64,000 nucleotides of DNA, taken from positions 62,001-126,000 of the forward strand of contig NZ_CAOJCN010000012.1 in NCBI RefSeq assembly GCF_948329515.1, written 5' to 3'. The position numbers and the translations under genes were made by a program. Shown here piece after piece: positions 1 through 8,621 of this stretch. Source of the DNA: Cohnella rhizoplanae (lineage in GTDB: Bacteria; Bacillota; Bacilli; Paenibacillales; Paenibacillaceae). The first letter of the stretch is position 1. Every line of letters begins with the position of its first letter. Below the pieces are notes generated by a model. The model was not told the origin of the DNA. It saw only the letters and a program-made list of their open reading frames with translations, and ran no database searches.

Positions 1-1
1 G

Positions 2-1060
2 AAGTTCCTGGCGGGCGTCTCGGCCCAGTATGAGTCCGAGGTCGTCTACCATTCGATGCAAGCCGATCTCGAAGCCCAAGGCGTTATTTTCACCGACACC
101 GACACGGCGCTGCGCGAGCATCCGGAGATCCTCAAAGAGTACTTCGCTACCGTCGTGCCTGCGGCGGACAACAAGTTCGCGGCGCTAAACAGCGCGGTAT
201 GGTCCGGCGGCAGCTTCATCTACGTGCCGAAGGGCGTGAAGTGCGAGATCCCGCTGCAAGCCTACTTCCGTATCAATTCGGAGAACATGGGCCAATTCGA
301 GCGCACGCTGATCATCGCCGACGAAGGCAGCTTCGTTCACTACGTCGAAGGCTGCACGGCTCCCGTGTACAGCACGAACTCGCTGCATAGCGCCGTCGTC
401 GAGATCATCGTCAAGAAGGACGCCCGCGTCCGCTATACGACGATCCAGAACTGGGCGCCGAACATTTACAACCTCGTCACCAAGCGCGCCGTCGCCGAAG
501 AGAACGCGACGATGGAATGGGTCGACGGCAACATCGGCTCCAAGCTGACGATGAAGTACCCGGCCGTCATCCTGAAGGGCCGCGGCGCGAAGGGCATGGT
601 GCTCTCCATCGCCGTCGCAGGCAAAGGACAGCACCAGGATGCCGGCGCGAAGATGATCCACCTGGCGCCGGACACGACGTCCACGATCGTCTCCAAGTCG
701 ATCTCCAAGCACGGCGGCAAGGTGACGTACCGCGGTCTCGCTTCCTTCGGCCGCAATGCCGAGGGCGCCAAGGCGAACATCAAGTGCGATACGCTCATCC
801 TCGACAACCTGTCGACGAGCGACACGATCCCGTACAACGAGATCTTCAACGACAACGTCACGCTAGAGCACGAAGCGACCGTCTCCAAGGTTTCCGAGGA
901 CCAGCTCTTCTACCTGATGAGCCGGGGCCTCTCCGAAGCCGAAGCGACCCAGATGATCGTCATGGGCTTCATCGAGCCGTTCACCAAGGAGCTCCCTATG
1001 GAGTATGCGGTCGAGATGAATCGCTTGATCAAGTTCGAGATGGAAGGCAGCATCGGCTAA
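2..1060 (+). CDS. sufB: Fe-S cluster assembly scaffold SufB (5' truncated by window edge)
   Basis: The frame is open from base 2 and reads as SufB, the scaffold and SufC-binding partner of the SUF iron-sulfur assembly machine in the cytosol. About 352 residues are visible against roughly 465 in the family, so about a quarter of the protein lies upstream of the window. The conserved block ALNSAVWSGGSFIYVPKGV and the C-terminal block QMIVMGFIEPFTKELPMEY are typical of SufB rather than SufD. It is presumably the last gene of a suf operon, because a strong terminator follows 49 bases after the stop. The N-terminal part and the real start cannot be seen. Confidence 0.97.
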   Translation, partial: KFLAGVSAQYESEVVYHSMQADLEAQGVIFTDTDTALREHPEILKEYFATVVPAADNKFAALNSAVWSGGSFIYVPKGVKCEIPLQAYFRINSENMGQFERTLIIADEGSFVHYVEGCTAPVYSTNSLHSAVVEIIVKKDARVRYTTIQNWAPNIYNLVTKRAVAEENATMEWVDGNIGSKLTMKYPAVILKGRGAKGMVLSIAVAGKGQHQDAGAKMIHLAPDTTSTIVSKSISKHGGKVTYRGLASFGRNAEGAKANIKCDTLILDNLSTSDTIPYNEIFNDNVTLEHEATVSKVSEDQLFYLMSRGLSEAEATQMIVMGFIEPFTKELPMEYAVEMNRLIKFEMEGSIG

Positions 1061-1108
1061 TATCGAGGGCTTTGCGCCCGGACACCCGAGCCGCTATATC
1101 GTTCATCG

Positions 1109-1137
1109 AACCGGGAGCCTCAGGCTTCCGGTTTTTT
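1109..1137 (+). terminator. Rho-independent terminator after sufB
   Basis: Twelve-base-pair inverted repeat (AACCGGGAGCCT with AGGCTTCCGGTT, one G-T pair) almost without a loop, followed by a run of T. It ends the suf transcript. Confidence 0.85.
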
Positions 1138-1251
1138 CCTTGGTTTTGCGAGCCGCATAGGCGATCCTGTTTGGATTCCCGGTCCGCGGGGTTCAATAGT
1201 TGATGAATTAACAATTTTAAGTAAAAAAAAAAGCGGCTGGGGGCGACGGCG

Positions 1252-1620
1252 ATGTACGAACAACTCAATGAACTGATGATGCAGATGAATGCGGCCCGCA
1301 GAGCGTCGGATTCGGCCAACGACAAAGCGTTCGAAGCCCGGCAGCGTGCGATCAAACTGCAGTTCGACGCGACGAGCGCCGCGGACATGGCCGCGCTCGC
1401 AGCCGAAATGCTTGCCGCAGCGCAGGACAAGCATCAGATCATCAAGTTGGCTGCGGCCAGCAGGGAAGCCATAAGGCAGACAATAACGCTCACCGAGGCG
1501 GCCGCGCAAGCCGTCGAGGAAGCGAATGCATTAGACCGTCAGGTGACGGCCGCGTTCCAGGACTGCCGACAAGCGGCTTCGCGTCTGCTGGCCGTGTTGG
1601 ACACCGTCGAGAGCCTTTAA
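1252..1620 (+). CDS. Hypothetical helical protein, 122 aa
   Basis: I do not recognise this gene. The 122-residue product is rich in Ala, Gln and Glu with almost no Gly or Pro, so it should be almost entirely alpha-helical, probably a coiled coil or helical bundle. It has no signal peptide or membrane segment, and two Cys at most. The ATG follows a GGGGGCG stretch that is only a fair ribosome binding site. It stands alone between the sufB terminator and the NlpC/P60 gene and reads in the same direction. Codon use resembles its neighbours, which supports a real gene; the function is unknown. Confidence 0.6.
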   Translation: MYEQLNELMMQMNAARRASDSANDKAFEARQRAIKLQFDATSAADMAALAAEMLAAAQDKHQIIKLAAASREAIRQTITLTEAAAQAVEEANALDRQVTAAFQDCRQAASRLLAVLDTVESL

Positions 1621-1737
1621 TTCTGCTGAGTCATTGCCGCGTGCCACGAAGTTCGACCGCTGACAACGGCATAAATCGGTTATCCATTAACCATCCTAAC
1701 GACAGGAATTCCACATGGAACCTTCGGAGGGATGGTT

Positions 1738-2730
1738 ATGTTACATTATCGTTTGTTCGTCAAGGCCGCTTGCACGGGCGTCGCTGCGGCCGCGCTGCTC
1801 GCCGTCGCCGGGTGTACGGACAATCCGGGCGACACGGCCAATCTGAGCCAGAGATACGCGCCCGTCCGGGTCAAGACCCATGATCAGACGCAGGCGGACC
1901 AGGCCGCGGAGACCAGCGTCATCCAGCTACACAGCATTCACCGGACAGGTTACGTCTCGCTCGCCGATGTGGCTCGTGCCGCCGGGTATACGGGCAGATG
2001 GCTCGGCGACGGCAGCTACGGCATCGGGGACAACGACCCCAGGTGGAGGTTCCGGACGGGGGAGAGCCGGGTGCTGAAGGACGGCAGCGAACGGAAAATG
2101 CCCGCGCCTGCCGTCAAAGAGAGCGACCGGCTGTACGTGCCCGCGGCCGGTCTGACCGAGCTTTTCGGCAATGAACTGGCGATGCGGACGAACGGGCGCA
2201 CGATCTCCCTGCTGCCGCGCGCATTCGGACACGAGGCGGGACACGGCGGAGCGGGCATGGCCTTCGGCGACGGGGCGCCGAAGGCTTCTCGGACCGGGTC
2301 CGGCGGCGGCCAGCTGCGGATTGCTTCGACGGCGGGCGATGCGTCGGATATCATTGAGCGGGGTCGGAAATATCTGGGCGTTAAATACGACTTCGGGACC
2401 GGCGATTACGCGAAGACGGGGCTGTTCGATTGTTCGTCCTTCGTTCAGTTTCTCTTCGCGGACAAAGGCATCAATCTGCCGCGGACAGCCAGAGAGCAGG
2501 CGAATTACGGTACGGCCGTGAGCAGGGACAACCTGCAGGCGGGCGACCTGATGTTTTTCTACGTGCCCGGAAGATTCAAGACGGACAAGACGGTCGGCCA
2601 TGTGGGCATCTACATGGGCGGCGGCAATATGCTGCACTCGAGCCCGGAGCCGGAGGACGGCGTGCAGATCACCGATATCAACAAGGACTACTGGCAGGAG
2701 ACCTTCCTGTATGCCAAAAGGCTGCTCTAG
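1738..2730 (+). CDS. NlpC/P60-family cell-wall hydrolase, predicted lipoprotein
   Basis: The 330-residue product starts with a lipoprotein signal (hydrophobic stretch ending AVAGC, lipid Cys about residue 26), so it should be anchored outside the membrane. Residues ~60-160 resemble the stress-related or copper-amine-oxidase-like N-terminal modules common in Paenibacillus wall proteins. The C-terminal ~120 residues are an NlpC/P60 domain with the catalytic Cys in FDCSSF (C232), the His in GHVGIY (H288) and a third polar residue near LHSS (H300). Such enzymes usually cut the gamma-D-Glu-to-diamino-acid bond in peptidoglycan stem peptides. I chose the ATG at 1738 because GGAGG at 1726-1730 lies 7 bases upstream; the in-frame ATG at 1732 is too close to it. 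Confidence 0.9.
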   Translation: MLHYRLFVKAACTGVAAAALLAVAGCTDNPGDTANLSQRYAPVRVKTHDQTQADQAAETSVIQLHSIHRTGYVSLADVARAAGYTGRWLGDGSYGIGDNDPRWRFRTGESRVLKDGSERKMPAPAVKESDRLYVPAAGLTELFGNELAMRTNGRTISLLPRAFGHEAGHGGAGMAFGDGAPKASRTGSGGGQLRIASTAGDASDIIERGRKYLGVKYDFGTGDYAKTGLFDCSSFVQFLFADKGINLPRTAREQANYGTAVSRDNLQAGDLMFFYVPGRFKTDKTVGHVGIYMGGGNMLHSSPEPEDGVQITDINKDYWQETFLYAKRLL

Positions 2731-2758
2731 ACACCCTGCGGCTTAGTGACCGATAGCA

Positions 2759-2786
2759 AAGCCCCGGCCGAAGTGGACCGGGGCTT
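2759..2786. terminator. Hairpin between convergent genes
   Basis: Inverted repeat AAGCCCCGG / CCGGGGCTT lies between the stops of the NlpC/P60 gene (+) and the HD-GYP gene (-). T-richness is weak on both sides, so this is a probable bidirectional terminator. Confidence 0.6.
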
Positions 2787-2803
2787 GCCGTCTATATGTC
2801 TTT

Positions 2804-3850
2804 TTATACCGAGATTTGTTCGATCTCCAGGTCGCGTTCGACGGAGAGGTCGATGAATGCGCCGTCCACATGGACGAGCGGCCGGAACGGATCCGTCGGA
2901 TGCGTCATGATGATCGTGCCCCAGCGGCCGTCGGACAGCTTCGCGCGCTTGCCGATGAAGTTCGGGATCATCCGGTTGATGAACGTAAGCGTCATCTCCG
3001 CGTCCAGCTCGTAGAAGCTCAGACGGTACAGCTCCTTAAGCACGTGGAGCAGATCGCGCTTCTGCTGATAGACGCGGTCGGAGCTCATCGCGCTGTAGAT
3101 GTCCGCGATCGCGACCACTCTCGACATCGGCTGAATCGATTCGTCCCGCAGCCGCTCGGGATAGCCTGTACCGTCACGGCGTTCGTGATGCTGCAGGGCG
3201 GCGACGGCGATGTCGGCGTCGGCGTACGAATCGGTCAGGATCTGATAGCTGTGGAGCGGATGCTTCTTGATTTCTTCGAATTCCTCGTCGGTCAGCTTGC
3301 CGCTTTTTTTAATGATGTCTTCGGGCAGCCGGCTCTTGCCGATATCGTGCAGGAATCCAGCCATGCCCATGCGAATCTGATCGTCTTCGCTCCAATCGAG
3401 CCACTTGGCCATGTAGAAGCACAGCATGCCGACCTGGACCGAGTGCTGATACGTATACTGGTCCTGGGTATGCATGCTCAGCATGAGCGAGACGACGTCC
3501 CGTTCCTCCTGGAAGTGCTTCACCAGCGGCTGGAAGCTCTCCTTCGCGTCTTCCTCGCGGATCTTGCCGTCCGCGAGCGCCTGCTTGAACAGCAGCTCGC
3601 AGCCCGCGACGGCATCTTCGAACTTGTACTGCAGCTCGGGCGGGAGCAGGTCGGCCGCGGTCTCCGAGGCTTCGAAAGACGGCGGGACGCGCTGCTCGAT
3701 ATCCACGTAGTCGATCCGGTGCTGATAGAGGCGGGAAAGGTCGTGCTCGTTCACGATGGCGCCGCAGGACAGGACGTGCAATCCGTAGGAATTGAAGATG
3801 TCTTGGGAGATCTGGTCGCCCGCTTGCAGATCGGTAATATGGATTCGCAT
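2804..3850 (-). CDS. HD-GYP domain protein (putative c-di-GMP phosphodiesterase)
   Basis: The 348-residue protein has an N-terminal ~130-residue region without a clear sensor domain, followed by an HD-GYP phosphohydrolase domain. The metal-binding pair HD lies at residues 168-169 (HDIGKSRLPEDI), followed by QHHERRDGTGYP with the GYP signature near residue 225, so the catalytic residues look complete. HD-GYP enzymes hydrolyse cyclic di-GMP; the substrate here is inferred. There is no membrane segment. The ATG at 3850 follows a G-rich site, while a longer in-frame start 60 bases upstream has none. A second, similar HD-GYP gene lies at 8622-9722. Confidence 0.9.
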   Translation of the reverse strand: MRIHITDLQAGDQISQDIFNSYGLHVLSCGAIVNEHDLSRLYQHRIDYVDIEQRVPPSFEASETAADLLPPELQYKFEDAVAGCELLFKQALADGKIREEDAKESFQPLVKHFQEERDVVSLMLSMHTQDQYTYQHSVQVGMLCFYMAKWLDWSEDDQIRMGMAGFLHDIGKSRLPEDIIKKSGKLTDEEFEEIKKHPLHSYQILTDSYADADIAVAALQHHERRDGTGYPERLRDESIQPMSRVVAIADIYSAMSSDRVYQQKRDLLHVLKELYRLSFYELDAEMTLTFINRMIPNFIGKRAKLSDGRWGTIIMTHPTDPFRPLVHVDGAFIDLSVERDLEIEQISV

Positions 3851-3963
3851 CGCGCACCCCGTCGAATGGTCTTGTGCGGCATCAACGTCGGATAACCGCT
3901 TACAACCCACATGTTACCAAGTAATGGGAGGGTGCGCAATGGATTTTTGTCGAAAAGGGCCGG

Positions 3964-5016
3964 TTACTCGCCAAGCAGCTCGGCGTATAGCCGTCTGGCG
4001 GTCAGCGGATCGTCCGTGCCGGAAACGAGCGCGCGCCCGTCTGGGAAGAGCGCGAATACGAGGCCGTCCGGGCGGCGCAGCCTGAGCAGGTAATCGTGGA
4101 GCTCCACGATGCCGAGCTGCGTCCACCGCGCGGCCAGCCGCCCGAGATCGATCTCCGTATCCGAGGCCGGGGAGACCTGAACCGTCCGGCGCCCGCAGAG
4201 CGACGCGGTCAGCGGCTCTGCGCCTTCGCCCTCCAGCAGTTCGAACCGGCGGGCCGCGCATACGGGACAATCCGGCCTGCGGGCGCCGCCGATCTGAAGC
4301 TGCTGCCAGCCGGTGTGCCACAGATCGGTCTGCAGCAGCGCGCCGTGCAGCGCGTCCTCCCGGCCGCCGAGCAGTTTGATCGCTTCCATCGACTGCACGG
4401 ACGCGACGAGATCGACGATCGGGCCGAGCACGCCGGCCGTCTCGCAGGTGTCCAGGGCGCCCGCGCCGGGCGGCTCGGGGAATAGGCAGCGCAGGCAGGG
4501 GCCGCCCGTGCCGGGGCGGATCGTCATCGTCATGCCCGAAGATCCGACGGCGGCACCGTAGATCCAGGGCTTGCCGTGCTTCGCGCTCCACTCGTTCAGC
4601 AGATAACGGACGCCGAAGCTGTCCGTGCCGTCCAGCACGACGTCCGCGCCCTGCAGCAGGGTCTCGATATTGCCTGCGTTCAGGTCGACCGCGTGCGGCT
4701 TGTACGCGACGCCGCCGTTAATCGAGGCCAGCCTGCGTGCCGCGGCGACGGCTTTGGGGATGCCGGATGCGGCGTCCGTCTCGTCGTAGAGCAACTGACG
4801 GTGCAGATTCGTCGTCTCGACGACGTCGCGGTCGATCAGGATGAGCCGTCCGATACCCGCGCGGGCGAGATGGTTGGCCGAGACGCAGCCGAGCGCGCCT
4901 ACGCCGACGATCGCCGCGGTCGCGGCCGACAAGCGCGACTGGCCTTCGGCGCCGAACGCGGCGAAGCGGACCTGACGCGCATAGCGGTCCATGCCGGCGT
5001 CTCCGGGCCCGGTCAT
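3964..5016 (-). CDS. moeB: MoeB/ThiF-family adenylyltransferase (E1-like)
   Basis: The 350-residue product is an E1-like enzyme that adenylates the C-terminal glycine of a small sulfur-carrier protein such as MoaD or ThiS. The nucleotide-binding GVGALG is at 38-43, the acidic DGTDSF at 128-133, zinc-binding Cys pairs at C173/C176 and C249/C252, and a candidate thioester Cys at C190 (TCETAGVLGP). About 95 residues follow the second Cys pair, as in the longer Bacillus MoeB/ThiF proteins. Its ATG overlaps the stop of the MoaD-MoaE gene (ATGA), so the two are translationally coupled and MoaD is the likely substrate. The frame stays open well upstream inside moaDE, but that part is not coding. Confidence 0.9.
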   Translation of the reverse strand: MTGPGDAGMDRYARQVRFAAFGAEGQSRLSAATAAIVGVGALGCVSANHLARAGIGRLILIDRDVVETTNLHRQLLYDETDAASGIPKAVAAARRLASINGGVAYKPHAVDLNAGNIETLLQGADVVLDGTDSFGVRYLLNEWSAKHGKPWIYGAAVGSSGMTMTIRPGTGGPCLRCLFPEPPGAGALDTCETAGVLGPIVDLVASVQSMEAIKLLGGREDALHGALLQTDLWHTGWQQLQIGGARRPDCPVCAARRFELLEGEGAEPLTASLCGRRTVQVSPASDTEIDLGRLAARWTQLGIVELHDYLLRLRRPDGLVFALFPDGRALVSGTDDPLTARRLYAELLGE

Positions 5017-5768
5017 GGCAGCTCGCCCGCCGGAGGCGCCAGCGGGTCCCACGGCCCGGTCTGATGGCCCTTCCACTCCGAGCCGTCTTCGTAGACCTCG
5101 CGCTTCCAGATCGGCACCGTCTGCTTCAGGCGCTCGATCGCATAGCGGCTCGCGTCGTAGCCGGCCGCCCGATGCGGGGAAGAGACGGCGATCAGCACGC
5201 TGGTCTCGCCGACGCCGACCGGCCCGATCCGGTGATGGATCGCGCAGAGCGTGCCGGGCCAGCGGGCGTCGATCTCCTCGCCGATCCGGCGGAGCGCGGA
5301 CAGCGCCATCGGCTCGTACGCCTCGTACTCGAGCGTGACCGTGCGCTGGCCGGCCGTCAGCTCGCGCGTCGTGCCGGCGAACAGCAGCGCCGCTCCGTGG
5401 TCGGGGTGATGCACGAGCGAGAGGACGTCCTGCGCGGCGAGCGGCAGCTCCGTCACCGCGTAGCGGGCGATGGGGCCTTCCTCCGCCGCGTCCTCGCCCG
5501 CGCCCGAACCGCCGGATACCGGGGGCAGCAGCGCGAGCTCGTCCTCGCGGTACAGCTCGGTCTCGTCCGACGCGAACGCTTGGTTGCGCGCGACGAATGA
5601 CACCTCGATCAGGTCCGCCTGGGCCGGATAGGCCGCAGCCAGCCGCCGCTTGAGCTCGGCCGCCGAGAGGCGCTCCTCCGCGTATTCGGCCTCGAGCGCG
5701 CGCGTTCCGAGACGCTCCGCAAGGCCCGCGAACAGATATATTTTCCACTGATATACGGTCATGAACAT
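5013..5768 (-). CDS. moaE: MoaD-MoaE fusion, molybdopterin synthase
   Basis: One 251-residue chain joins both subunits of molybdopterin synthase, which inserts two sulfurs into precursor Z (cPMP). Residues 5-87 are a MoaD-like ubiquitin fold ending in PPVSGG (G86-G87), the diglycine that must be thiocarboxylated. A short Gly/Glu-rich linker leads to a MoaE domain (~103-240) containing the conserved basic segment IWKREVYEDG and the following SEWKG. Because the diglycine is internal, the chain would need cutting after G87 to work, as known for the MoaX fusion of Mycobacterium tuberculosis. It is co-transcribed with the E1-like gene downstream and divergent from moaA. Confidence 0.9.
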   Translation of the reverse strand: MFMTVYQWKIYLFAGLAERLGTRALEAEYAEERLSAAELKRRLAAAYPAQADLIEVSFVARNQAFASDETELYREDELALLPPVSGGSGAGEDAAEEGPIARYAVTELPLAAQDVLSLVHHPDHGAALLFAGTTRELTAGQRTVTLEYEAYEPMALSALRRIGEEIDARWPGTLCAIHHRIGPVGVGETSVLIAVSSPHRAAGYDASRYAIERLKQTVPIWKREVYEDGSEWKGHQTGPWDPLAPPAGELP

Positions 5769-5905
5769 GCCCTGCCTTCCATACGATTCACAAGGGGGTT
5801 GCCTTGTCCAAGCATACCATAATGCCTTTGAAAATGTTATGCTATAGCCATGTCAGCTAGTATCACAACTATAAGATGAAGAGCTTCCGGAAGGAGGGCC
5901 GTGCA

Positions 5906-6910
5906 TTGACGGAATTAACGGACCGCTACAATCGCAAGCATACGTATCTGCGCATCTCCGTCACGGACCGCTGCAATCTGCGCTGTCTGTACTGCATGCC
6001 CGAGGAAGGCATGCAATTCATGGACAGGGACAGCCTTCTTACGTACGAACAGATCGCCGAGGTGGTGCGGACCGCCGCGGCATTCGGGATATCGAAGCTG
6101 AGGATCACGGGGGGAGAGCCCCTCGTCCGGCCGGGGATCGCGGATCTCATCGCGCAGCTCAAGTCCATACCGGGCATCGAGGAGATCTCGATGACGACCA
6201 ACGGGCTCTTGCTCGGGTCCCAGGCGGCCGAGCTGAAGCGCGCGGGACTGGACCGGGTGAATATCAGCCTGGATACGCTGGACGCCGCCAGATTCCGGTT
6301 TATCGCCCGCAGGGGCCGGCTGGACAAGGTGCTGGAGGGCATCGAGGCCGCCGCCGAAGCGGGGCTCGGGCCGATCAAGCTCAACTGCGTGCTGCTCAAG
6401 GGCGTGAACGAAGACGAGATCGGACGGTTTCTGCGCCTCTCCGCGGACAAGCCGCTGCACGTCCGTTTCATCGAATACATGCCGATCGGCCATGACGACG
6501 CGGGCTGGCGTGATCATTACCTGCCGCTCACGCGGGTTATGGAAGAGGCGGAGCGGCTGGGCCTCTCCTATGAGCCGCTGCCCGAGGGACCGGCCGGCAA
6601 CGGGCCTTCCGAGAACTTCAGGATCGCCGGCGGCGTCGGCTCCTTCGGATTGATCCATCCGGTCAGCAATCATTTCTGCGCCAATTGCAACAGGCTGCGC
6701 CTTACGGCGGAGGGCGATCTCAAGCCGTGCCTGTACTGGGTGGACGAGCTGAGCGTGCGGCCCGCGCTGGGATCTCCGGCGGCCATGGCCGAGGTGTTCA
6801 TGAGGGCGATGCGCATCAAGCCCGAGAACCACGAGATGGCGGCCCTGCTCGCGGGGGACGCCCAGTCGCATGTGCCGACCGGGCGCAGGATGTCTCAAAT
6901 CGGGGGGTAG
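5906..6910 (+). CDS. moaA: GTP 3',8-cyclase MoaA
   Basis: Radical SAM enzyme for the first step of molybdenum cofactor synthesis, converting GTP to 3',8-cyclo-GTP. The 334 residues carry the N-terminal cluster motif C23-x3-C27-x2-C30 (CNLRCLYC), GGEP, a second [4Fe-4S] site (CANCNRLRL followed by a Cys 14 residues later) and the essential C-terminal Gly-Gly (SQIGG, the last two residues). I prefer the TTG start at 5906 because AAGGAGGG lies 7 bases upstream and it gives the usual family length. An in-frame ATG at 5876 would add ten residues but has no binding site. Its partner genes moaDE and moeB lie divergently upstream; no moaC is visible. Confidence 0.95.
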   Translation: MTELTDRYNRKHTYLRISVTDRCNLRCLYCMPEEGMQFMDRDSLLTYEQIAEVVRTAAAFGISKLRITGGEPLVRPGIADLIAQLKSIPGIEEISMTTNGLLLGSQAAELKRAGLDRVNISLDTLDAARFRFIARRGRLDKVLEGIEAAAEAGLGPIKLNCVLLKGVNEDEIGRFLRLSADKPLHVRFIEYMPIGHDDAGWRDHYLPLTRVMEEAERLGLSYEPLPEGPAGNGPSENFRIAGGVGSFGLIHPVSNHFCANCNRLRLTAEGDLKPCLYWVDELSVRPALGSPAAMAEVFMRAMRIKPENHEMAALLAGDAQSHVPTGRRMSQIGG

Positions 6911-6922
6911 GAGGCGTTATCT

Positions 6923-8365
6923 GTGCATAGCGGCAAGCTGATCTTGCTTCATACCAACGATATTCACAGTCACTTCGAAGAAGCCGCCCGCGCGGCCGAT
7001 TATATAAACGAAGTCCGGCGTTCCGTGCCGGAAGACCGGCTGCTGCTCGTCGATTGCGGGGACCATCTGGACCGCGTGCGCATCGAGACCGAGGGCACGG
7101 GCGGCGCCGTGAACCGGCAGCTGCTGACGCGCCTCGGCTACGAGGCGGCGACGCTGGGCAACAACGAAGGCCTGACTTACTCGCCGGACGAGCTGGACCG
7201 GCTGTATGCCGGATCGCGGTTCTCGGTCGTCTGCGCGAATCTGAAGCTCGCTGCGGGCGGCCGTCCGCCTGAGTGGATGAAGCGGTCGCTGATCGTGCGA
7301 AAAGCGGGACTTACAGTAGGGATATTCGGACTCACGGTGCAGTTCAGCGAGTTCTACGAACAACTGGGCTGGGAAGTGTCCGATCCGTTCGAAGAAGCCG
7401 CCTCATGCGTCGCCGAGCTGCGGGCCGGCTGCGACGTCGTCGTCGCGCTCTCGCACCTCGGCCTTCGCCAGGACGAGCGGCTGGCGAGCGCCGTGCCGGG
7501 CATCGACCTCATCCTCGGCGCGCATACGCATCATCTGCTCGAGGTGCCGCTCGTCGTCTCCGGCACGACCGTCTGCGCGGCCGGCAAGTTCGCTCGCCAC
7601 GTCGGCGTAGTAGAGATCGAGCGGCGCGCGGACGGCCGCGGGCTCGTCATCTCCGGCCGCGCCGTGCCGACGGAGGGGCGGCCGGCCGACCCGGAGACGG
7701 CCGGCATCGTCGCGGCCGCGCTGCAGGAAGCCAAGCTGGCGATGGCCTCGCCAGTCGCAGAGCTGTCCATGCCGCTGGGCGGCGACGCGGACGCCGAGAG
7801 CCCGCTCGGCACGCTGCTCGCCGGCGCGCTGCGCCGCGCGACCGGCGCCGAGATCGGGCTGACCAACGCCGGGCAGCTGCTGGACGGATTGGCGGCGGGA
7901 CCGGTGACGCGCGAGCGGATTCACGCCGTATGTCCGTCGCCGATCAATCCGTGTCTCATCGAGCTCTCGGGCGCCCGGCTCGTCGAAGCGTTCGAGGAGA
8001 GCCTGCTGCCGGAGTTCATCGGCCTGCAGTTCCAGGGCTTCGGCTTCAGGGGCAAGGTGCTGGGCCGGCTGTGCACGGACGGGGCCGAGGTGGTCTACGA
8101 TCCCGCGGCTGCGCCCCGCGCCCGCATCCGCGCCGTCCTCGTGAACGGAGAGCCGCTGGACGAATCCCGGATTTACAAGGTCGGCACGCTCGACATGTTC
8201 ACCTTCGGCATCGGGTACGTCGGACTGAAGCAAGGCCGGGTGGCGCGATATTTCCTGCCGGAGTTCATCCGCGATCTGCTGGCCGAGTCGCTCGGCGACG
8301 AAGCGGCGGTAGCGGATTGCCTCCGTCCGCGATGGACGGCGAGCGCCGCCGCCAAGGCTCTATAG
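6923..8365 (+). CDS. 5'-nucleotidase-type metallophosphatase (YunD-like)
   Basis: The 480-residue protein begins directly with a calcineurin-like metallophosphatase domain: HTNDIHSHF (residues 10-18), VDCGDHLD, TLGNNE and GAHTHH are the metal-ligand motifs. A C-terminal 5'-nucleotidase domain follows (~290-470). There is no signal peptide, so unlike secreted 5'-nucleotidases it should be cytoplasmic, as in B. subtilis YunD. The likely substrates are nucleotides or related phosphate esters; specificity cannot be read. The GTG start lies 12 bases after the moaA stop with GGAGG between them, so it is probably in one transcript with moaA. Confidence 0.88.
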   Translation: MHSGKLILLHTNDIHSHFEEAARAADYINEVRRSVPEDRLLLVDCGDHLDRVRIETEGTGGAVNRQLLTRLGYEAATLGNNEGLTYSPDELDRLYAGSRFSVVCANLKLAAGGRPPEWMKRSLIVRKAGLTVGIFGLTVQFSEFYEQLGWEVSDPFEEAASCVAELRAGCDVVVALSHLGLRQDERLASAVPGIDLILGAHTHHLLEVPLVVSGTTVCAAGKFARHVGVVEIERRADGRGLVISGRAVPTEGRPADPETAGIVAAALQEAKLAMASPVAELSMPLGGDADAESPLGTLLAGALRRATGAEIGLTNAGQLLDGLAAGPVTRERIHAVCPSPINPCLIELSGARLVEAFEESLLPEFIGLQFQGFGFRGKVLGRLCTDGAEVVYDPAAAPRARIRAVLVNGEPLDESRIYKVGTLDMFTFGIGYVGLKQGRVARYFLPEFIRDLLAESLGDEAAVADCLRPRWTASAAAKAL

Positions 8366-8411
8366 GACTCCTCCGTAGGACCAAAGCCTGGGATAACAGC
8401 ATGAGCGAAGT

Positions 8412-8466
8412 CAAAATAAGTCCGCTTCGATCGTCGCGCATGACGAATTAGCGGACTTATTTTGTT
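8412..8466. terminator. Long-armed terminator hairpin
   Basis: Perfect 15-base inverted repeat (8412-8426 and 8450-8464) with a 23-base loop. The arms end in T-rich sequence on the + strand, so it should end the moaA-nucleotidase transcript. Confidence 0.75.
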
Positions 8467-8514
8467 TGTTAGGACGGGGATTGGCGAATACTGTCGATTT
8501 TAGGAAGGAATATC

Positions 8515-8543
8515 TTGTCAATGCCCTCTAAATCTCTTACATT
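8515..8543 (+). promoter_or_regulatory. Candidate sigma-A promoter for the second HD-GYP gene
   Basis: TTGTCA, 17 bases, TACATT, located about 80 bases upstream of the start at 8622 and downstream of a terminator. Identified by eye only. Confidence 0.4.
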
Positions 8544-8621
8544 ATCATAAGAAGATTCCGATGATATAGCCAGAGACGCTGTCGGCGTATTACGCAGCAG
8601 CAAGGAGGGAATTAAGGGACT

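Noticed and set aside
3964..5748. A single 594-residue protein covering the E1-like enzyme and upstream sequence
   Set aside because: The first 244 residues are an Arg/Gly-rich shadow of moaDE in another frame; the real start overlaps the moaDE stop.
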